From Terriglobales bacterium (lineage in GTDB: Bacteria; Acidobacteriota; Terriglobia; Terriglobales; Acidobacteriaceae), in contig JAFAWN010000288.1 of the NCBI GenBank assembly GCA_019241735.1, positions 1-5,407 of the forward strand: a stretch of DNA of 5,407 bases, read 5' to 3'. The notes below the pieces were generated by a model. It saw only the letters and a program-made list of their open reading frames with translations. It was not told the DNA's origin and searched no databases. The first letter of the stretch is position 1. Each line of letters opens with the position of its first letter. Shown here one piece after another: positions 1 through 4,425 of the stretch. A program made the position numbers and the translations under genes.

Positions 1-1013
1 AGGCCGGGTAGGGAATGATTTCCGGCCGCCTCAATCTCGCCGCAATTTTCACGTAGTTCAGGAGGAATGTAGTCCAGGTCCAATTTGGCGTAGATTTCTT
101 CTTCACTCTTCCCGGCGGCTGTTTCCCCGTCCTCGAGTCTGGCCAGGTTGTACTCGCTGAGCGTGTATCCCATCTTCAAGGCTCTTTGGCGCAAGGCAAC
201 ATTGTGGGCCTTCGAGCCGGTGAAATACTGCATCGCCGCGCCGAATGAATCCGGCGGCAGGAGACGTACATCCACCTGCATCCCGCCACGCAGGCGGAAT
301 GTAACTTTGTTTTCGCCGCGCGCCATAATCTCCATCAGCCCCGGAAACCGGATAATGTGTTCAATCAGTTTCTGCCGCGCTTCGTCATCGCAACAGGCAG
401 CGCCGGTGACCAGCAGGTCAAGGTCGCCTACTGTTTCCCGCCCACGGCGCAGCGACCCCGCAGGCATGACGCTCTCCGCGCCGGGATACCCGCGGAGATG
501 GTCGATGATTTTGTTCGCTTGAATCTCGGCGGAGTCCAGCAGAAACCGTCCTGCAATGCGGCGATAGTCTTCGATCGCCTTCAACAGTTTTTGTTCATGC
601 TTTTCGCCCATCCGCGGCAGGGTCCGGATTTTGCCCTCGCGTGCCAGGCGCTCAACGCCCTCGATATCGCATACCTGATACGCGCTCCAGATCAGCGCGA
701 TGGTCTTCGGTCCCAGCCCCTGGATCTTTAAGAGATCGAGCATGGACGGACGGTATTTCTTCAGCAGATCGGCGTGGACTGAGAGCTTTCCCTCGGTAAG
801 GAGTTGTTGCAGGTTGGCCAGCATACCCTTGCCGATGCCGGGGATGGCCAGCACTTTCTTGGGCTCTGAAACTATTTCGGAGATTTTTTGCGGCTGCGCC
901 TCAATGGCCTCGGCGGCGTTCCGGTAGGAGCGAATCCGAAACGAATCCTGCCCGTCGATTTCGAGCAGGTCGGCGGTTTCATAGAGAATTCCGGCAATCG
1001 CCTTGTTGTCCAC
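1..1013 (-). CDS. polX: DNA polymerase X family (PolX), N-terminal polymerase part; cut off by left window edge
   Basis: About 337 codons are visible and the frame stays open to the window edge. The visible part is a complete PolXc polymerase region. Residues about 1-80 form the DNA-binding 8-kDa-like domain (FRIRSYRNAAEAI near 25). Helix-hairpin-helix motifs follow at about 57-64 (IPGIGKGM), 97-104 (IQGLGPKT) and 132-141. The nucleotidyltransferase motif GSLRRGRETVGDLDLL gives metal-binding Asp197 and Asp199, with the third, Asp248, in QVDVRLL. YFTGSKAHN at 263-271 is the nucleotide-binding segment. In bacterial PolX a PHP domain with 3'-5' exonuclease activity normally follows; it would begin just outside the window, so its presence is inferred. 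Known family members do gap filling in base excision repair. The start is GTG at 1013, because an in-frame TAA lies five codons upstream and the N-terminus VDNKAIAGILYETADLLE fits the family. No Shine-Dalgarno sequence is visible. Family assignment is very secure. Confidence 0.96.
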   Translation of the reverse strand, partial: MDNKAIAGILYETADLLEIDGQDSFRIRSYRNAAEAIEAQPQKISEIVSEPKKVLAIPGIGKGMLANLQQLLTEGKLSVHADLLKKYRPSMLDLLKIQGLGPKTIALIWSAYQVCDIEGVERLAREGKIRTLPRMGEKHEQKLLKAIEDYRRIAGRFLLDSAEIQANKIIDHLRGYPGAESVMPAGSLRRGRETVGDLDLLVTGAACCDDEARQKLIEHIIRFPGLMEIMARGENKVTFRLRGGMQVDVRLLPPDSFGAAMQYFTGSKAHNVALRQRALKMGYTLSEYNLARLEDGETAAGKSEEEIYAKLDLDYIPPELRENCGEIEAAGNHSLPG

Positions 1014-1024
1014 GGCACATAGAG

Positions 1025-1030
1025 ATTAAA
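1025..1030 (-). promoter_or_regulatory. Weak -10-like element before polX
   Basis: In the 80-base gap between the cold-shock stop and polX, the minus strand reads TTTAAT (5 of 6 matches to TATAAT), ending 11 bases before the GTG start. A start site at the usual distance would leave a leader of only about 4-5 bases, consistent with the missing Shine-Dalgarno sequence. No matching -35 box is seen 16-18 bases upstream, so this could be chance. The rest of the gap shows no clear terminator; a bulged GGCAACG/CGTTCGCC hairpin lacks a T-run. PolX could equally be read through from the cold-shock promoter. Confidence 0.2.
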
Positions 1031-1093
1031 CAAGTCGAAGCGGAAGGGAAAGCTGCGCGGGATTGTGGCGAACGGTGCGTTGCCCGGAGTCTT

Positions 1094-1303
1094 CTATGAA
1101 GCTTTAGTCACGTTCGCCGCTTGCGGGCCTTTGTCTCCGGTCGTGATTTCAAACTCGACGTTATCGCCTTCCTGAAGGCTTTTATATCCCTCGGAGCTGA
1201 TGGCGCTGTAGTGGACGAACACGTCCGCTCCGTCGTTGCGGCCGATAAATCCATAGCCTTTGGCGTTGTTGAACCACTTTACCGTACCTTTCAGTCGTTC
1301 CAC
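1094..1303 (-). CDS. csp: Cold-shock domain protein (CspA family), 69 residues
   Basis: This is a single-domain cold-shock protein, an OB-fold that binds single-stranded RNA and DNA and acts as an RNA chaperone in the cytoplasm. It begins MERLKGTVKWFNNAKGYGF. RNP1 is KGYGFI at about residues 16-21 and RNP2 is VFVHY at about 28-32; Tyr replaces the commoner Phe or His-Phe ending. The C-terminus has the usual GPQAANV segment. Length matches the 65-70 residue family norm. I chose GTG at 1303 because a strong GAGGG sits 7 bases upstream and the protein then starts as family members do. An in-frame ATG at 1381 would add 26 residues of unrelated sequence, but it lies inside the -35 box of the likely promoter and has no ribosome site. 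The gene has its own promoter and a roughly 48-base leader. Whether it responds to cold or is constitutive cannot be read from the sequence. Confidence 0.95.
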   Translation of the reverse strand: MERLKGTVKWFNNAKGYGFIGRNDGADVFVHYSAISSEGYKSLQEGDNVEFEITTGDKGPQAANVTKAS

Positions 1304-1310
1304 GATCGCA

Positions 1311-1315
1311 CCCTC
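1311..1315 (-). promoter_or_regulatory. Shine-Dalgarno sequence of the cold-shock gene
   Basis: The minus strand reads TTGAGGG followed by 7 bases and then GTG. This is the clearest ribosome site in the window and it decides the start of the cold-shock gene in favour of GTG at 1303. Confidence 0.8.
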
Positions 1316-1345
1316 AAGCGCGTCCGCTGGCATCGGGACGTGCCT
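1316..1345 (-). promoter_or_regulatory. Leader hairpin abutting the cold-shock Shine-Dalgarno sequence
   Basis: In the predicted leader, AGGCACGTCC (1345-1336) can pair with GGACGCGCTT (1325-1316). Nine of ten positions pair (one G-U, one A-C mismatch), with a 10-base loop. The 3' arm ends directly at the GAGGG ribosome site. By position it could affect ribosome access or mRNA stability, as leaders of some cold-shock mRNAs do. The pairing is visible; the regulatory role is inference. Confidence 0.35.
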
Positions 1346-1352
1346 CTTATGG

Positions 1353-1364
1353 GCACAATTGTGC
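1353..1364. repeat. Perfect 12-base palindrome over the -10 box
   Basis: GCACAATTGTGC is a perfect inverted repeat that covers the proposed -10 hexamer (1358-1363) of the cold-shock promoter. A symmetric site in this place would suit a dimeric repressor that blocks RNA polymerase. The flanking bases do not extend the symmetry, and no regulator gene is nearby. A short palindrome can also arise by chance. Confidence 0.35.
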
Positions 1365-1386
1365 GGCCCTAAAGAAGACATGTCAA
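1358..1386 (-). promoter_or_regulatory. Sigma-70-type promoter of the cold-shock gene
   Basis: The minus strand has a perfect -35 box TTGACA (1386-1381), a 17-base spacer and CACAAT (1363-1358, 4 of 6 matches to TATAAT). Transcription would start near 1350-1352, giving a leader of about 48 bases before the GTG. The position directly behind the Nudix stop codon supports a separate transcription unit for the cold-shock gene. Confidence 0.6.
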
Positions 1387-1391
1387 GAGTA

Positions 1392-1427
1392 CAAAAGCGC
1401 TAAATCCCGCTATCGGCGCGGCTTTTG
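1392..1427. terminator. Possible weak terminator hairpin behind the Nudix gene
   Basis: CAAAAGC (1392-1398) and GCTTTTG (1421-1427) are perfectly complementary. The stem extends by two more G-C pairs if one base is bulged, leaving a loop of about 17 bases. On the minus strand the 3' arm ends in CTTTTG, a short T-run within the stem. It spans the end of the Nudix gene and lies just before the cold-shock promoter, which is where a terminator would be expected. The large loop and absence of a T-run after the stem make it weak. Confidence 0.25.
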
Positions 1428-1988
1428 GCCCTTGCCGTGCTGAGCGAGCCAGAGCACGCCGCAGATAGTTTTTGAGTCTTTTACCCGGCCGCTGAGAACC
1501 ATTCGGACCGCTTCTGCGAGAGGAAAGAATTTGATCTGAATCACTTCATCGTCTTCCGGCTGCGCTTGGCCGGCGCTCAACCCCGTAGCCATATAAATGG
1601 ACATGGTTTCCGCCACAAATCCAGGGCTGGCATAGAAACGCAGGATTTTCTTCCAGCGTTTTGCAGTGTATCCGGTTTCTTCCAACAACTCCCGACGGGC
1701 CGCGGCAAGTTCACTTTCTCTGCGATCAATGCGCCCGGCGGGGAGCTCCCACAAATACTGCTGTGCAGCATGGCGGTATTGCCGCTCCAGCAACACTCGC
1801 TGCCGGGGGTAAGTTCCTTCAACCGGCATAACAACCACCGAGCCGCTGTGTCGGACCACATCGCGCCGCGCGCGCACGCCTGTAGGTTCAAGCACCTCAT
1901 CATGGGTCACCCAGAAAACGGGCCCGTGGTAAACATCGCGGGAGGAAATTATTCTGGCTTTCGTTTTGCGAATGGAAGGCTTAGGCAT
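1410..1988 (-). CDS. Nudix hydrolase, ADP-ribose pyrophosphatase-like (NudF type), 192 residues
   Basis: This cytoplasmic enzyme is predicted to split a nucleoside diphosphate linked to another group, most likely ADP-ribose to AMP and ribose 5-phosphate. The complete Nudix box G-x5-E-x7-REL-x-EE-x-G-Y lies at residues 85-107, with metal-binding Glu100, Glu103 and Glu104. It is preceded by LLERQYRHAAQQYLWELPAG, the arrangement typical of NudF/ADP-ribose and nucleotide-sugar hydrolases. SPGFVAE follows at 121-127, where this group has a conserved proline about 15-16 residues after the box. The basic N-terminus (MPKPSIRKTKARI) has no signal peptide. Length matches the group. It begins 39 bases after ymdB stops, suggesting joint transcription. 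The ATG at 1988 has no Shine-Dalgarno sequence. Exact substrate is uncertain; GDP-mannose or another nucleotide sugar is possible. Confidence 0.93.
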   Translation of the reverse strand: MPKPSIRKTKARIISSRDVYHGPVFWVTHDEVLEPTGVRARRDVVRHSGSVVVMPVEGTYPRQRVLLERQYRHAAQQYLWELPAGRIDRRESELAAARRELLEETGYTAKRWKKILRFYASPGFVAETMSIYMATGLSAGQAQPEDDEVIQIKFFPLAEAVRMVLSGRVKDSKTICGVLWLAQHGKGQKPRR

Positions 1989-1994
1989 GCAACC

Positions 1995-2000
1995 AATATA
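1995..2000 (-). promoter_or_regulatory. -10-like element six bases before the Nudix start
   Basis: The minus strand reads TATATT, then six bases, then the ATG at 1988. TATATT matches the -10 consensus at 5 of 6 positions, and the distance is that seen in leaderless promoters, where transcription begins at the start codon. No good -35 box exists; TTGCAG is present but only 14 bases upstream. It could be a leaderless internal promoter or chance. Confidence 0.3.
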
Positions 2001-2027
2001 AGAGATGTGAGGAGCTGCAAGCGATTT

Positions 2028-2819
2028 TCAGCTGAGCATCAGGCGCGCAATCTTGGTTGCCCGCCCACTGGACTTATCACAGTCGACGATAACCGCGCAC
2101 AATCGCGCGTCCCCGGTCGCGGGCTCGAACCTGACGGGCATGTTGTTTAAAAATCGTCCGATAACCAGCTCTTTTTTAACACCGATCACGCCGTCGAATG
2201 GCCCAGTCATCCCAACGTCGGTGATGTAGGCTGTACCCCCCGGCAACACCCGCTCATCGGCGGTGGGGACATGGGTATGGGTGCCGATTACAGCGGTGGC
2301 GCGTCCATCGAGGTACCAGCCCATGGATATTTTTTCCGATGTCGCTTCGGCGTGAAAATCAACCACAATGATTTTGGCCTTGATTTCCGCAAGCAGTTGA
2401 TCGGCGACACGAAAGGGGTCATCGTTTGCGGCCATGAAAACCCGGCCCTGCAAATTGATTACAGCGTACTCGGTGCCGCCCTTTTTGCCTTCGAACACTC
2501 CCCAGCCCGGCAGACCGGAATGATAGTTGGCGGGACGCAGCAGCCGCCTCGCGGGGCCGTGGCGGTCTGCGGCGGCTGACTCAAAATATTCAACGATCTC
2601 GCGTTTGTCCCAAACATGGTTTCCGGTGGTGATGACGTCGATGCCGAGCTCAAATAAATCTTCGGCCAGGGCAGGAGTAATTCCAAACCCAGCGGCGGAA
2701 TTTTCGCCATTTGCGATTACCAGGTCAATAGATTGTGACTTGATCAACTCAGGGAGGCGATCTTTAACGATATTGCGTCCGGGGCGTCCGAAAATATCAC
2801 CGATGAAAAGAATTCGCAC
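2028..2819 (-). CDS. ymdB: YmdB-family metallophosphoesterase (TIGR00282), 263 residues
   Basis: This is a calcineurin-like two-metal phosphoesterase of the YmdB family, whose Bacillus subtilis member hydrolyses cyclic nucleotides such as 2',3'-cAMP and influences biofilm and motility gene expression. All expected metal ligands are visible: Asp8 in GDIFGRPGR, Glu39 and Asn40 in NGEN, Asn67 and His68 in TGNHVWD, His156 in DFHAE, and His181 and His183 in GTHTHVPT. The first four fall at the same residue numbers as in B. subtilis YmdB. The C-terminal DVGMTGPFDGVIG segment is also characteristic. Length is normal, about 260-265. There is no signal peptide, so it is cytoplasmic. The start is GTG at 2819: it gives the family N-terminus RILFIGD at once and no in-frame start is seen close upstream. 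No Shine-Dalgarno sequence is seen. In many bacteria ymdB follows the RNase Y gene; here it follows a binding-protein gene. The physiological substrate in this organism is unknown. Confidence 0.95.
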   Translation of the reverse strand: MRILFIGDIFGRPGRNIVKDRLPELIKSQSIDLVIANGENSAAGFGITPALAEDLFELGIDVITTGNHVWDKREIVEYFESAAADRHGPARRLLRPANYHSGLPGWGVFEGKKGGTEYAVINLQGRVFMAANDDPFRVADQLLAEIKAKIIVVDFHAEATSEKISMGWYLDGRATAVIGTHTHVPTADERVLPGGTAYITDVGMTGPFDGVIGVKKELVIGRFLNNMPVRFEPATGDARLCAVIVDCDKSSGRATKIARLMLS

Positions 2820-2859
2820 TGGAATTCGATGGTACCACGGAGATTTTGCGGCTCTTTGT

Positions 2860-4425
2860 TCATGGACGCCCGGCTAATTCTGCGGTCTTCAGGAAATCGT
2901 AATTTCCCGAAGGATTCAGCTCCAAGCCGTGTACGCGCGACGAGGCGATTACAACATTGTCGAAATACCAGAGATTAATGTAGGGAAGATCGTCAGCCAG
3001 GAGCCGCTGAATCTGTGCGTAGATTCTGCGGCGCATATCCTCATCTGGCTCGCGCCGCGCCTGGTCAATCAGCGAATCCACCTCCGGATTGTGATAATAG
3101 CCGCGGTTAGCGCCATGGGGAGGGAACTTGCCGGAGTGAAAAACGTACTCGAAAATATCCGGGTCTTCGTTGCCCCCCACCCAGCGAAGAGAATAGAGCT
3201 GAAACGCTCCGCGGGTGACATCTGAAAAGAACGTCGCGAACTCAAAAGTCTGGATGTCGAGAACGATTCCCACGGCGCGCAGTTGCTGCTGCAATACTGC
3301 CGCCAGCAGGCGCGTGCTCTCTTCCGTTGAACTTTTCATGGTCAAGTGCAAGCGCACACCGCTCGACCCGGCATGGTATCCGGCCTGGTCAAGCAACCGC
3401 CGGCCCCGGCCAGGATCGTATTCGTAGTGGGTGACGCCAGAGCTATACGCCCAACTCTCAGGGGGAAGGACACTATCGGCGGGGCGGGCAAAACCGCGAC
3501 TCAAGTACTCCAAAAAAGGGCGGCGATCAATGGCGCAGGCCAGCGCCTGGCGCACTCGCACATCTTTCAGAATTGGATCTCGCAGATTAAATGCCAGATA
3601 TCCGAGAACCGTTCCCGGCGCCCGCAACATTTGCAAATCTGATTGACGCTGGAGCGCCAACACCAGGTCTCCGGTGAGCGAACTTCCCATCACAACGTCG
3701 GCGCTACCCTTACGTATTTCGAGAGCACGAGTGGTTGTGTCGGGCACAACCATGAAGCGAACCCTGTTCAAGCCCGGCTTCCGGCCCCAATAATTATCGT
3801 TCCGCTCAATGACAACTTCTTTGTCCTGCGCCGCGCTGACGAACCGGAACGGCCCGGACCCAATCGGATGACGGCTTATCTCTTCGCCGCTTCCATACGG
3901 AACAATTCCCATGGCCCCATCGGACAGATTCCACAGCAAGCCTGCAAACGGCTCCCTGAGATGAAACACCACTGTGAAATTATCGGGAGCGTCGATGCGG
4001 TCAACAAGCTTGTAAGTCCCAGACTTGGTGCTGCGAATTTTGCCTTGCAGCAGGGAATCAAACGTCCACTTCACATCGCGCGAGGTCAACGGCCTGCCAT
4101 CGTGAAAGCTGACACCCTGATGCAGGTGAAATACATAGGTCTGTGGATCGGGGACCTCCCAGCTCTGCGCCAGTCCCGGCTGAACTCTCAGGTGTTCGTC
4201 GCGGGTCAGCAGGTCATCGAAAAGCAGGTCGTCGATGCGCTCCGATTGCGCATCAAGTCCAACCCGGGGATCGAGGTTGGTGGGGCTGCTCTCGATGATC
4301 ATAACCAGGGTGTCATGATCGGGTTTCGCAGAGCAGGAAACTAGCAGAAGCACTGCGAGCAATCCGAAACTTAAAGCGCCTGCTGTCCGCGCACAGCGCG
4401 CGGGGAAAGTTGGGACTTCACACAT
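2860..4425 (-). CDS. ABC transporter solute-binding lipoprotein, family 5 (peptide/oligopeptide type), 521 residues
   Basis: This is a DppA/OppA-like extracytoplasmic binding protein that would hand peptides or similar solutes to an ABC importer. From ATG at 4425 it has Arg residues at 9 and 12, a hydrophobic stretch at about 15-28 (ALSFGLLAVLLL) and lipobox LVSC with Cys31, so it should be a lipid-anchored protein. Ser follows the Cys. Family landmarks are FHDGRPLTSRDVKWTF near 107-122, PIGSGPFRF near 187-195, NDNYW near 209-213, and FNLRDPILKDVRVRQALA near 279-296. Length is normal. An upstream in-frame ATG at 4479 adds 18 residues, but it lies deep inside the conserved end of anmK and would displace the signal peptide. 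The chosen ATG overlaps the anmK stop by 8 bases, so translation is probably coupled. No permease or ATPase gene is in the window. Peptide ligand is the family default; murein peptide, nickel or sugar ligands cannot be excluded. Confidence 0.92.
   Translation of the reverse strand: MCEVPTFPARCARTAGALSFGLLAVLLLVSCSAKPDHDTLVMIIESSPTNLDPRVGLDAQSERIDDLLFDDLLTRDEHLRVQPGLAQSWEVPDPQTYVFHLHQGVSFHDGRPLTSRDVKWTFDSLLQGKIRSTKSGTYKLVDRIDAPDNFTVVFHLREPFAGLLWNLSDGAMGIVPYGSGEEISRHPIGSGPFRFVSAAQDKEVVIERNDNYWGRKPGLNRVRFMVVPDTTTRALEIRKGSADVVMGSSLTGDLVLALQRQSDLQMLRAPGTVLGYLAFNLRDPILKDVRVRQALACAIDRRPFLEYLSRGFARPADSVLPPESWAYSSGVTHYEYDPGRGRRLLDQAGYHAGSSGVRLHLTMKSSTEESTRLLAAVLQQQLRAVGIVLDIQTFEFATFFSDVTRGAFQLYSLRWVGGNEDPDIFEYVFHSGKFPPHGANRGYYHNPEVDSLIDQARREPDEDMRRRIYAQIQRLLADDLPYINLWYFDNVVIASSRVHGLELNPSGNYDFLKTAELAGRP
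4418..4425 (-). other. Start/stop overlap ATGTGTGA joining anmK and the binding-protein gene
   Basis: The ATG of the binding-protein gene (4425-4423) lies inside the last codons of anmK, whose TGA is at 4420-4418. The frames differ by one base. No clear Shine-Dalgarno sequence precedes the ATG, so reinitiation by ribosomes finishing anmK is a likely way to translate the second gene. Confidence 0.75.

Noticed and set aside
148..927. Three overlapping plus-strand reading frames in the left part
   Set aside because: All are antisense to polX, which is intact in the minus frame from 1013 to the edge, and none has a recognisable motif.
979..1020. Short minus-strand frame beginning ATG at 1020, overlapping the polX start
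   Set aside because: It has 13 codons, is out of frame with polX and has no ribosome site, so it is most likely chance.
1094..1381. 95-residue version of the cold-shock protein
   Set aside because: The ATG at 1381 is part of the -35 box and lacks a ribosome site; the extra 26 residues are foreign to the family.
1566..2150. 194-residue plus-strand reading frame
   Set aside because: It is antisense to the Nudix gene and the end of ymdB, both with complete family motifs. Its translation resembles no family I know.
3643..4344. 233-residue plus-strand reading frame
   Set aside because: It lies wholly antisense to the well-conserved binding-protein gene, shows no recognisable domain, and is the kind of open frame expected opposite GC-rich coding sequence.
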